NCBI GenBank assembly: GCA_018697195.1
Contig: CM031857.1
Span: 55,370,683 to 55,434,682, forward strand
Direction of reading: 5' to 3'
Source: Certhia americana
Lineage: Eukaryota > Chordata > Aves > Passeriformes > Certhiidae
DNA: 64,000 nt
Part shown: positions 33,641 to 46,800 of the stretch, in pieces
Layout of the letters: every line of letters starts with the position of its first letter
Position numbering within the stretch: the stretch's first letter is position 1
Notes under the pieces: model-generated
The model's input: only the letters and a program-made list of their open reading frames with translations
Databases searched by the model: none
What the model was told of the DNA's origin: nothing
Position numbers and translations under genes: made by a program

Positions 33641-36600
33641 GCTGAAGTGGATGTGCTGCTCAGATTTGCTTGTTGGTGCAAAACACTTGCTGTGAAGGCA
33701 CTGTCCCTAATGAAATGACAGAGCAGACAGACCCCTATCGGCTGCCCTGCCTGCACAAGGCTGATGGACTGTATCAAGTATTGAAGAGAAGGCCCAAACC
33801 CAGCACCCATGACAGCTGACATGACTCCATGGCCTACATTTGTCCCTAGTGTTTGCCCTTGTGCAACCTTTAACTTCTGCTCTTAGCATCATTTTGCAGA
33901 GAGGGGTGCTAAATCCAACACTTCAACTCTCCTTGCAGTGCAATTTGAGATGGATGAATGAAAAATGCTGTGTAAGTGTTGGGTTTTGCTGTTACTTGGT
34001 GAGGTGAAAAAGAGTTGTGTCGGTCTGGGTATTCACTGGAACAGTCTGGGAGTGCTCAATACCTGAAAGAAACTCCCACTCTCCCTACTTTTCATTACTT
34101 GTCTGGCTTATGTTGTGTGACTCTCTTCCTAAATTGTCCTCTGATTTCTAAATATACCCTTCAGGGGGTGGCTCTTGTTTGGCAAGACAGCTTTCTTGGC
34201 AGGGCATAATTTTTCCATCTTTTTTGTATATATAAAGGAAGCTGTATAGACTACGTATGAGCATGGGCTCTTGTATGAAAGCAATTCCAGCTCAGTAAAA
34301 TAAAACTTGTGCTGAGGAGTACCTGGCACATCGAAACCCCTAAGTGCTCATAGGAGCAGTTATTTCAGCTGAGGGGAAATCCAGTGTGGATTTAATTTTC
34401 TTTCAGGTTGACTTAAGTCTTGATGAAAACATTGATATGGGTACTTGTTGGGGAAAAATAAACAAGAAACTGGAACAAGTGCAATGCATAGTTGGAGGGA
34501 AACAACAAGTTTGTTTTCTATTTGTTACAGCAAATCATGTCCTGAGTTGTTAAACCTGTTTCCCCCACTCCAATTTCACCATCTTGCTTTCTAAACACAG
34601 GCTGATGTTCTTGAATGGCAGAAGTACATCACTGGCTTTGGGGAAGCTGAAAGAAAATTGCACCAATATTTGTCTACACTGATCCAGACTCTCTTGACTA
34701 GTGGATATCTGTTCAGAGCTGGGTGCCTTTTGAACTCTGTTTCCTTGGTACACATTTGGGGTGAAATACGTAGACTTCCCACTGGAAAATTGGCTTATGG
34801 ATGGATCTGGACAGAAAGAATTTTTTTTCAGTTACAGAAATGGCCTGAAACATGCCAAAGTTCACCTGTTTGTTGATGATTTCAGAAGGGATTTCTTCCT
34901 TATGTTTTCCAGAGTATAACATTTGTGGAACATTGGTTTTAGATTGGTGAAATCTTCCATTTCAGTTGGGACAAAAGCATTTTGTTTCTGTTAAAACAGA
35001 AGTGAGGAAACCAGAGCAGATCCTCCTCAGCATAGGAAAAGGTGGCTCCCCACTCCCAGGCTCCCAAGAGAAGCCTGCTTGGAGTGGCTCCCTTGGAGCA
35101 TGCAGGGTTGGCTGATCCCATCTCCTGCCTCTCTGTGGCTCCACTTGGCCCAGAATGTCTCCATGGCTGGAGAGAGAACCAGCTGCTTTGCTGAGGGTGT
35201 GCATCTCTTGCCTGGGAGGCTAGACCTCTGCAAAATGGAATTTTAAAAAAGCCAGAGGATGCTGGAGAGAGGAAAGGTGACACTTGGAGTATTCCTGGTC
35301 AGGGACACATGGAGGCTTCATATCATTGGGATGCCCATCTCTCGAGCAAGTACTTTTGTTAATTTTCTTGTTAATCAAAGCTGTCTGCTTCCTTCACCTC
35401 CTCCTCCTCCTGCTCCTCCTCTGCCAGGCATGGAGAGTGTAGTCCATGCTTTCATTTGCGTAGTCCTTCTTTTCATCTGCTGCAGCTACTAAGTAAACCC
35501 AACCTGAATTGAAAAATAGCAGTGGGATTATTTAAAACCACATTCCTCAGCAAGTTCGTGGTTTGTAAAACTCTTAATTCTGCTGTGCTTAAATCTAAAC
35601 CCTCTTTATTTTCTTTTGGTCCCTTAGCAAAGAGATTTTGACTTTCAAGGGCAAGATGTCAGTATTGTACCAGGCAACATTGGAGGGAAGCTGATTGCAT
35701 CATATAGCAGCAAAATGTTATTGCAGATTTCTAAAAGTAGAGCTGTACTCCCAACCCTTCTAAAATTCATTCTGAATTTTGGTGCCTTTCTGGTCTTTCA
35801 TGTTATTAGGTGATACTGTTGATCAGTATTTTCTCACAAGAGAAAATTAAATTTGTCTGCCCTTGCACCATGGACAGAAAATAACAATACAGAAAAAAGA
35901 GTCCTCTTTTATTGCCCTTCGGTTTCATGGCCAGGAGCATAATTTCCATCTCAGTTTCAGATGACCCTTTCAGAGAACTTGGTGTCTGTGAGCCCATGAC
36001 TTCCATCCACACATGGGAGCTCAGAGCTGGTGTCTGAGCTTCTGTGACACTCCCTGAGAAAACCCCAAGATGACCAGAATCTACGTCTGGTGCTCTCCAA
36101 AACAGGGGTGCGTGGAGGGAGCAGGATTTCACTTCCTATATAGATTTATTTTTTCAAGTGGATATATATAATATTTGGGTACTGTATTTGAGCATAGATA
36201 TTGGTAAAATAATGTAAATTTGCAAAATATTTATGAAATTAATAGCCTCATATTGGTGGTTCCAGGACCATGCCAGGCAGGAGCTCGCATCCTCTTTGCT
36301 TCTTCCTCACTTTCCATCATGGAAAATATTGGGGGAACCCTGGCATAAGCATCTTGCTGGAGCCTCAGCTATGCAGTCAGATGTGGCATAAAAACAGCAG
36401 TAATGTGAAAAGTGAGTCTCCTCTTTGGGAAACAACTGATTCATTGTCATCATTAAAGTTAAAGGCAACGTGGAGCACAGGCTGTTCTTGGTGGAGGATT
36501 ACCAGATTCTGTTGGGATTTAGGAACGGAAATACACGCTGGATTTCCTTTAAAAAGCTCCTTTAAAAAGTAGCTGTTTTGTTGCTACACTAAAAACTAAA

Positions 36601-39600
36601 AACCTTGGGATAATGGCCCACTTTCTGCATTTTTGGGGTGTTTTGGCTCACCCTGCATCATGTCAATGCCAGTGTGATGTACTGACGTGCCACATCAAGT
36701 ACTGAAAATGCAGCTCTGTATTCGTGTTTCTTGATGAGGGTGCCGCAATGGTGCTCTTAAATGAAGCACCACAGCATTCACAGATAAAAAATGTGGGGGC
36801 AAGTCACCTGTGAAGGAAAATGCAGGCTACTGGTACCTGCCTCCTGCCCCTCTGTTTCAAGGGGATGGGAGCACTGGCTGCATGCAGGCAGCTAAAGGTT
36901 TTTGGGAGTGCAGATGATGATGCTCCATCCCATTAAGCAAAGCAGGCCAAGACATCAGCCCACTGACCCGTCTGTGTCTCAAGGCCAAGTCAACATCCCT
37001 CTGACCCACTTTGAATTTACCACTTAATTCATCTTCTCCAGTGCTATAAATAATTCAGCCTGAGGCAGTTCAATGGTGATAAATAGGACAATAAACCTGG
37101 TACTGCAGTGAAGGCTACAAAGAGAGCAGCGCTTTTAATTGACTGTTGCGCGGTGACTGGGGAAAGCAGAGAAAAGTCGCTCAAAGCACTGCACACGAAC
37201 GTCACCGAGCACAAGTTCTTTGATGGCTTTGAAGTTTCCTGGAGTAATTCAGCCCTTGTCAAAGCACCACGTCTCTCGTAATGTTGGGGATTTGAACCAG
37301 GAGATTATTTGTGATTCCAAAGCCTTCACACAAACTGATTTAGCCTCATGGGACCACTGTGAAGGTCCTGTTTTATTTCTGGTACAGTCTCTCCTCAGTC
37401 TCCTTCCTGTGTTCTACCCCCATGAGAGCCTGATAAAAGCTGAAGGCTGTAGGTGGGGACAGCTCTTGCTGCCAAGCCTTAAGTGCTTAGACCACTGCAT
37501 GACACTCATTTAAAAGATGCCTTCTTTGCACTGTTAGTCATTACTGCCTCAGTGAGAGCCCAAAGCAGGAGGGACATCAATGGCTTCACAGGTTTAGACC
37601 AGGAGGTTGTCCTGGTGACATCAGCAGTTCAAAAGCTGACCATGTCTGCCAGTCCTGCTCATCACTGACTGCCACCAACACTCCTGGTCTCAAGGTAAAT
37701 GAACTGTTCTGTCCTTTGGGCTGCCAAGCCAGCCATGAAAGCTGGAGTGAGCTTCCAGAGGCTGGAAAGGGTAGCACATCCTAAGGTGCTAGGATGCCGT
37801 GTGAACTTGCACATGTTTGAGCATGGAAAATAACCAGGCATGCAGGAAGCTGGGTCTTCTTAGCAGCAAAGCAGAGGCACAGCATCCTGCCTGTGCTTCT
37901 GGGGAGATCTGGTTAAAGCTTCCTGTCTCACTCGAGCTGCAATTGTATCATCTGAAGAACATCCCATGTGTTGTGATTTTCTGCTCTCTGATGAATTAGA
38001 CACAGAGCTTTAGAGTCACCATTTTTTTGATGTGTGCCTATATTTAGTTTAATTTTAATGGTCTGCTGGACTTCTCTGTAGTTAGCTAACAAGATCTGGT
38101 TCAATAGGTTACTGTGCTATATCTGTGTCCAGTTTGACTCGCAGCTATGAGAAAACTGGGACTAGGGAGTTGTATTTGTACACTGCTTTTTCTGCACTGC
38201 TCCCAGAGCAGATGTGTCTCTGCTCTTTTCCCGGATCCCATCCAAGCATGGAGTCTCAGGGTGACTCATGGGAAAGGCCTGTTTAATGTTATAAGCCTGG
38301 GATTTCTGATTAGGGTCACGGGTGGTGGGGATGTAACTGGAGAGGAGCTGAGATCCAGCAAAAACAGTCCTTGGCTGTTAACAGCTCCAGGGAGTAATGA
38401 CAAAAAAGGCTTCTCCAGCCTGGGTCTCATGCTCCCCTAGGAGCTGGGATTGCTGAGTAGTCAGAAATTTGGTCACCTAAAGCAGCATCCTAGCTGCCAC
38501 TAAGAGAAGCATTATAGGGCATGATGTGGAAGAGGAGGGGAAAGAAGATAAGGAGATGGTATCGTCTCCAGAGCCAGCCCAGCTCTGAAAGATGTCTTTG
38601 TGAATGCCTTGCCCTATTAAGGACAAGTGAATGAGAAAGTGAAAACGTATAAATACCCACTATCTCTTGGGAGAAAAGACCCAAGAGACAGTTGTGAGGC
38701 CAGCCATCAGTTTCTGGACTCAAGGAGATGCTGTTTACACCAGCAACATCTAAATATGCATCTGAATCCATAACTCCAGCAGTAAGCATCGAAAGGGTTA
38801 ACTATAATAAAACCCTAGCTTGGCACTGTATCTTTCCACTGAGAGTCACTGAAGGAGAGAGTTTCACTCTGGCCCATGTAGTTGAGTTCATTTCACTTGG
38901 AGGTCTCTTTAAATTCAGGCCAGAATTCTCCTGAGACAATGTGGATGTTTTCTTTTGAATAGCTTTTTCAAATTCATGTTAAAAATGCTGTACCTGAAGC
39001 CATTTTGATCAACTGATACTTGCTGCTTTCCAAAAAAGATTGTAAGGTTGCATCCCACCTGATCTTGGTAAAGTGAGATGGTTTTGCTTTTTTCTCCATG
39101 GTTTTAGCTGCATCCCCTTCACCATTGCTTCAGGTACATGTAGCAGTACATCAGAGGAAGAGTATAAATTCAGTAGGGGAACAGGGACAAAGGGTCATGG
39201 AAGCAGACCTTGGCAGATAAGCTGATGCACAGAGCCTGGTCAGTACCTGGGTGGGTAATACATCACCTCTGCTGCAGAAAGCGAGGCCACCCCCTATTGC
39301 AGCTGAAATGGAAACCTCTGCAGTAAGCAGGGTTTCTTCTAGGGATGGTGGTGAGGGAGGTAGATATGGGAGGGCCAGTTGTAGGTACTTGCAAGTGCAT
39401 GGATGGGGGAAGCAGTGCCACTGCAATTTTTTCACTCAGGTGAAGCTAATCCCTAAAATTGCCTCCTGTTCTCAACTAGCGACGCCAAATTCAGTATTGA
39501 TCTTCAAATAATTTGCTGCCTTCAATGGATGAGGTTTGACCTCCAGAAGTAGGACCTGTTTCTCTTTGAAATAGGAAACCCCAGCGTAAGAAGCCAGCTC

Positions 39601-42600
39601 TCTGCAAGGAACCATTATCCTGGTCCTTTCTCCCTGACAAAGTAAGTGTCACACTGTGTGTTTTCTGTGGGAGGTATGCTCAACTCGGATACACCTTCAG
39701 AGGACAGTGTGTGACCCTTCGAATACCTTGACCTTGGAGTTGCTAATAGAGCTGCTTTGGCTCTCAATACAAGAGTTCCTTCTTTTGCCTGTGAGTGTTA
39801 TGACCTTAGAGCTCTTGAATTTATGGGTTCTCAGAAATTAAGCTGGTGAGTGCTCTGTCAGCACTATTGTAGGCAAGAAGGTCTGATGGGATGGTGTTGA
39901 TGCAATTTGTAATCAATCACATCATTTGCAAGTGGCTGTGTAGAGTTTACATGGGGTATGGCACCGAGACATTTGCTTGAAAAATCTATCCTTGGGTCTC
40001 TTTCTGAGTGTCTCCCCAGCAGTGAATGTCAGGCAAGTTCATATCACCCTCCACAGATATTTAAGGCTAAAACTGAGTGCTGGGTTTGGTTTGCAGGTAG
40101 CAGGATCCCAAAAGCTCAGGAGATTGTCTTGAAGGCCTTGATCAATGCTGGTAGGAGTTTTTTTGTCTCAGGGTAGTGGAGACTGGAGAACAGAGCAAAT
40201 GCTATCAGGCAGCCAGGTTTGGAGGGGAAGGGTTTCAGAGCAGTGAAAGACACTCCTGGCTTAGAAAGCACTGAGCCTGCAAAGCAGTCCCTTAGCTCCT
40301 GCAGGGCCATAGCAAGGCACACTCTGCACCAACACCTTTCTCTAGGAGGCCTTGAGAGCATAAGTGGTTCAAGCTATTGCCCCTGAGTGTTAAATCAGAG
40401 ATTTACTCCATGCAGCCTAAATCAAAGATAGCTTTATAAGTGGGAAGGATTCTTGGGAAGACCCTAGGAGAGCTGTGGCTCACTCAGACACACTTTCACT
40501 CTTTTTCCTCTGCTGACACTTTCCAGTGCAGCAAGCATTCATGCAAGAGCTGCCACGTGCCACCTTCCTCCTTCCTTCTCCCATGAGCATTGCAGTTGTG
40601 TCCAACATCATACCTTCCCGTAATAGCAGCTGTAACCAACCCTGCAAATCAGCTCTGTAATTATGGGGCCCAGTGTGGAGCAACAGGATAAATGTATTGG
40701 TCAGCAGCCACTTTGAGGGAAACATGCAGATACACCAAAGGGCCCTCATAGGTGCTGAAAACAGTTTGTAACAAAATCCGGACTGTCCTAACAGTTTGTC
40801 TCAGTGTTGATTTGTGCTTTTGCTGTCTCCAAATGTAGGAAACCATCATTTCCCTCTGCCTCATTCTCCTCTGTAAAACTTCTCAAAGGACAATTGCAAG
40901 AAAAACTGCAAAGTGAGTTATATCTCTTTACAAAAAGATTGGAAAAAAACCCTGCAGACAAGGCTTCAGTTTCCCTCTCTGTCCTCTATGATAGACATTT
41001 GCAATAGTGTCCTGATAAAGGCCGAGGTCTGCTGCAGAGTGCTGGTGTTGTGCCTGAGATCCCAAACTTTGCGCTTTTAGGCTTTTTAGTCATCGATAAA
41101 CAGAGTGATTACACACTCCTTCTGGATGTGCTCCCTCTTCTGCACTGAAATTGTTTGTTGCCATGGATATCGCTTTGTCTTGAGAGACACATAACCAAAA
41201 TGAATTTAAACAGATGTTTGTGGGTCAATATTTCCATAGGAGCAAATGCACAGCTTGAGGCTTCGTAGTGTTATTTTACTTGACCCTAATGCAAGGAGAA
41301 TGAAACACCCAGAGGTTCAGCTGGATGGGTAATGGGTACCCCTTAATTGTAAGGAAAGACAAATAAATTTTGTAAATTATTTTATCCAAACCCAGAATGG
41401 TAAAGGAACTTCTCTGATCTCAGCAGCCAGAAAGATCAGGTAGACGTTTCTCTATTGTTTCTTCTTGACAATTTGAAACTACTTTTTCTTGCCAGTCCTA
41501 ATCTTTTTTTTTTTTTTTTCAGAAGTGCCTTTCAGTCTGGGGTTTCCAAGATGTGTCATATTGCAGCTCATAAATGGACTTGTGTTCTGAGTGAACAATA
41601 GTTGTTACTGTTTAATGCAGAGATTTGATAAAATTTGCTAATGACTGCTGCAGAAAATGGGCAGATCAAGTGAAGAGAAGTTTTCGGTTTCTACCCAGGA
41701 GCAAAACTCCCACTCCCTGACTTATGAATTTCATTAGGTGGAACTAATTAAAGGGATGTTTCTTATTACCAAGATGAGAAGCAGTCCAAGAGGAGTCCAG
41801 GGAGGTTTGTACTCCACAGCACAACTGCTCTGCTTTTAAATCCTGCGAAAGCGTTGCGTCCTATTTAATTTGACATTCCTTGTGTTTGTTTCTCTTCGTG
41901 ACTCATAGCACAACACTGGCAGCAGGCCTAGGAAGTAGGTTTTGGGATCTGGCGTGGAGACACTGGTGGATTGTATTCCAAGTGTTGTGCTTACATTGCA
42001 CCACCAGCCATGAGAGCATCCAGCAAACTGTGTTCATACTGCCCAGCAAGCCGGTGGCTGCAAAAATCAGATTCACAGCTGCAGTGGCGGGTCAAGGCAG
42101 GCTTGACTTAGCATTTACTTTGCCACATCTATTAGCCTAGCTTGTTCAATGTGAAACAATTTTAGTCTGTGAATAAAAAAGCTCTGCAAAAATGCGGTTC
42201 GTCTAGCTGTCTGTTTTTCAGCAATAAGTTGATTCCTTCCAGCCTCTCACCCGTCCCCCAACAGTACTACAATCACCAGACCTGCACAAAAATAGGGTGA
42301 AATTGCACAAGGGTTCTGATTTCACACACTGATGGGAAATAAACACATTGATTTTCACACTTGATGGTGGGGGGGTTATGGCAGGTGGCAGCAGCTCTGC
42401 CTCAGCTCTTCAGCTCTCATTCTCTCTGGTATAGCCCCAGACCTCAGATCTTTGCTCCCTCTGGCTTAAACTAATTAAAAAGCAAGGGCATCATGCTGCT
42501 CTTGTGGACACTGAAAGCAAAAGCATTAGGAATATATCTTGAGGAAGACTGAGTAGCTTATCTAGCATTGCTCTACATTTGGTCTTCCACAGAATAAAAA

Positions 42601-43490
42601 ACTCACAGCAAAGCAAATAAAGTGCTTGGAAGGGTGTTTGAGCTTTGCATGGACATTTCACTACCAGGAAAGCCAGCAAAGCAGAAAATACAGCTGGATG
42701 GTAGGCTATGTCAAACCACACTTCTTTAACACAGCCACTCTCTGTGGGAGGACCAGAGTCAGGATTTAGGTTGTCTTTGCAGAATTCTTCTGAAAGAAGA
42801 CAGATGACTTCTTGCAGCTTGATGACAGGATATGAGTAAGATTTGGGGAATGCACCATGAGAAGCGATCATTTGCAAGCAGAAGAAATAAAAGCATCATT
42901 GAAAGATATTTGCCTGTGGTGCCTATCACAGTTGTGGTAATGTTTTCTTGTGTCACTGAAAACGCCTTGTGCATGCTTGTACGTGTTCTGCTGGACACAG
43001 AGCTAAGACCTCAACTGAATTAAATTTAATTTAGTTTTCTAAATTTATGGGGAATTTACAAAGTGGCAGGTCAAGGACAAGATGCAACATTCATGCTGCC
43101 TTATGAAAAGCTGAACAGCGACATTAATTTTGAGTGATTCTGGATTGATCTTTTTAAATATTAACCAGAATTCAGCTAAGCAATGGAGCAAAACAAAAAC
43201 TACTCCTTACTGCCTTCCTTGGAACTTGCTTTCATAAGAAAATAGTTTCTCAAAAGCTGTCCTGACCTTCAGAATGACCATCCTAAGATCAACAGAAACA
43301 GTACAAATCCATATCTTCTTCTACTGTGCAGCATCCAGCACTGTGGAGAAACAGGAGTGTGCTTGGGAATCCAAGGCAGCATATACCCATTTTCTCAGGT
43401 GTTCTTGAAAATACTTGTTTGCATTTTATTTTGTGCTCAGGAACTCAGGAAAAAATTCAGAGAACAATTAATTCTCCCTGAAATTAAATG
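33641..43490. other. Intergenic, no gene seen
   Basis: Gene-poor. Includes a CTC/CTG trinucleotide-rich stretch near 35395-35425 and a CpG-bearing island near 37.1 kb. Open frames are all short, without splice context or recognisable protein. Confidence 0.7.
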
Positions 43491-43492
43491 TC

Positions 43493-43520
<28 letters not shown>
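43493..43520 (+). repeat. Poly(T) run, 28 bases
   Basis: Uninterrupted T between AAATGTC and ACAAGCTG. Confidence 0.95.
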
Positions 43521-43524
<4 letters not shown>

Positions 43525-43799
43525 GCTGTAGGTGTAGAAGAGCAGAGTGATATTTGCTGTTGTGAATTCACACCAGGGCTTATCTCCTCTTCCACAGTTA
43601 CAGAACTCCTTTATTTAGAGTTACACAGTGAAACATCACTGGGGCTGCACATGTACTGGGATGCATGAACGAAAGTTGAATTAATCAAGCCACTAATGCA
43701 TTATTTAGGTTTGGGTTTTTTATAGTTATTGTTGCATCTTGGAAACAAAGAAAGCCAGCGCCATGCCATCAGCCAGCTGGAGATGGGCCAGCTCCTGGA

Positions 43800-43817
43800 T
43801 ATACACACACACACACT
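43800..43817 (+). repeat. (AC)n microsatellite
   Basis: About eight uninterrupted AC units, followed by a CTCTCACAC degenerate end. Confidence 0.9.
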
Positions 43818-46800
43818 CTCACACCATCTCCTTTTAAATTCTGCACAAGACTTTTTCCAAGGCTCCCTAAACAGCTGCCTGTCTTCCCTTTTGGAGGGAG
43901 GAAATGGAAAACAGGAGCCATGACCAAGGCTGTCGGAAGCGGCTGCAGACCAGCCACAGTGGGCTTTCTGCCCAGGTGATGCAAGAAAACAAGAGCCAGG
44001 AATGGCTTCATCTGGTGAAGAGTGTCAGATCCTTCTTATCCAGGGGATAGAAGATGGGAAACAATGGATTCTTGGAGACTTCCTCTAAGTTTGTGTTTCT
44101 ATATATTGCATGTTTCAGTGAAAGTGTGGTGAAAGGGCAATCTTCTTGTAACTCTTTGGGTTGTAGGGAAGATTGAGCTCTGTAGATGTTGTTACTTTGT
44201 TTTTCGTGCAGTCCAGATCAGTTTAGCTCTGGTAAAACATTGTTTTGTTCATGAAAAGTGATCTCTGTCTCCAGCCTGGGCTGTCAGCTCTTCAGTGTGC
44301 ACTCTTCATCTGCAATAAATATTCTTCTCCAAGGCTGTAATTTTCTATGAGGGGAAGCACTAGATAGAGGTCTGATTTATCAATTATCCTGATAAATATG
44401 GTGTGGCTTCTCATGGTAAATTGATATTATTTTTAGAATGACATTTTGCTACTCACTGAAATAATAAACACATTACAACAACTACTTCAATTTTTTTTAA
44501 CCTTGTGCACATGAAATCAATGAGTTATCCAACTGAGAGGAATTACTTATCTTCTTTCTTAGTTTTCCCCCCTCAAGCACTGCTTCTCTCACAGGGAAAG
44601 GTGGTGTGTCAGCAGGATGCACATTAAAAATGTAAGTGCCCTTTCTTGAAATCTTGCAACGTGCCAGAAATATCCAAATGGAATAACCTGACTGTGGGGT
44701 TAACAACTGCAGCCTGTCAAAACATCAACCTAAATCCAGCATTGGTCACTTGACTATGAGAAACACATCCTGGTAATAACTTCTGCTTCCCTGCTGAATA
44801 GTGTGTTTTAGAAGTGTGTCTGTGAGACCATCTAATGCCCCATGCATCATTTCCCCCACCTCAGCACTGGATGGCAACACGGGAGGAACAATAATTAGAA
44901 TTTCCTGGGCTACAAGACCCATCCAGCTGCAGTCTTGCTGCTCCATCTTAAATAATGCACATGCCCTATGTACGTGTAATTTCTGCATGAGAACAGGATC
45001 TATAATAGCTAAGCAGTAAGCTCATAAGAAGCTCTGCTTCACCTGAAGGTATAATCCTTTATTTGTAACATCCCAACTAGCTGCCACCGGAAAGGATTAT
45101 GGCTCCAAGTGAGAAATGGACAGAACCTCTAGAACCTAAGAGGTTAAGAGGTGGATTTTTTCCCACACATTAAAATGTTTCTAAGATACATTTACTTAAA
45201 AACAAAGGAGGCTCAAATGTGTGCTTTGTCTGCAGAAATGCTCCTAAGTAAGTTTGCTCCTGTTATGTCTTGTTAATGTCTGCCTGTATTTTACTTTATT
45301 GCTGAAGAGAAATGAATAAACTACACATATGTAATATAGGTAAAAATCTTAAAAAGTACCCATACTTTAATCCTCTGGAAGTAACAACGATGAATATTAT
45401 CTGAATATTATATTTTGCCAGTATAACAAAGTGGGGGTAATTCCACTAAAATCAAAACAGACAAAATAGCAAAGACTCGAGATCTGACCTAAATTTGGCA
45501 CTAGGCAGTGTTGCCTGTCCCCTGCTGCGCACTGCTGAGAGGCCCAGGCTTGCCCAAGGAGGGGGTGAGGTGTGCCCAGTGGCAGTGAGCCCACGTATCT
45601 CCCAACCCAGCCCTTCTGTGAGGTGCAAACCTGCAGACCCAGCCCCACAGGACTGTACTGGCAATTCCTGATTGTCCCACGGACCACCGAAGCACCTTTC
45701 AATTTTTCAGGAAAGTGTAGCCCGCTCCAGTGACCTGGCCTCACTCACATCTCAGATTATAAGTACAGGCTTGTTTGTACTCATGGCCTGACAGTTTGTG
45801 CCTGAAGGGTTGGGGTAGAAATAGGATAGGGGGAGACTGCTTGCTAGGACAGGCACCAAAAATAAAAGGCTTCTCAAGCAACAAGTGGAATCACAGAGAT
45901 ACAGCCCGTGGTTGCCACTTTTGTGTGATCTTTTCCTCTTCAGGACATTTCAGGGAGGCTGTTAATATATAGCCTGTGCAATTGTAACTGTGGGAATTAG
46001 GGGTCCCATGTCCCTGTGCTTGGGACCCGTGGAATGCACTGCATGCTGGTGCTCTCATGGAGGGCTTTGCTGCTGGGCTCTGACTTCCAGCAGCTTAGAG
46101 GAGGGAAAAGAGGAGCTTGATGCTTTGAGGTTGGTGCTGCTTGTGTGGCACAAGTGAAGCCACTATGTAAGGGCAGGAGATATTTGTCCTAATTTGGAAT
46201 TGCAATACAGAGCTATTCTGTCTGTCTTCATCCTTGTTCCCATCACAGCTTACACAGAAATCCCAGTGAGCCCATGACAATGAGTGGCTGGGACATGTCG
46301 TGTTCTAAAAAGTGCAGTGAAACATCATCACAAGGCCTGAATTGCCCCAAAATACTCAAGGCTGGACAAGCTTCTGCCCAGGGCTTCTCCCATGTGGCTG
46401 CACAAAAGGCACACAAAAGTTTACCTGTGCCTCTGTCACTGGGAATGCTACTTGTTGCTGTGAGCAAGACTGCCAGATTAGGGGTGAAATGTAGCCTCTG
46501 CTGCTTTTCATGGCATGGTGGTTTCACTTACAGGATGGACCTGGATGGCCTGGGCATACTGGGAATGTGCTGCACCATGAATGCCATGGGGCAGGTCATA
46601 AAACAAGTCAGGCCCTTTCCCTCCTAATGTCAAAGCCCAAATTCTGCCTGGAATTTGTTCATGCTTGTGAAATTAATTTTACCAATCCAAGCTGACTCCT
46701 GAATATCCTTACTGATTACTTTCTGGTTACAGAGTGCAGGGAGAAGCAACTCAAGCCAGAAGGGTGACCCGGCCCTCTGCCTGCTAACTCTGAGCCTGGA

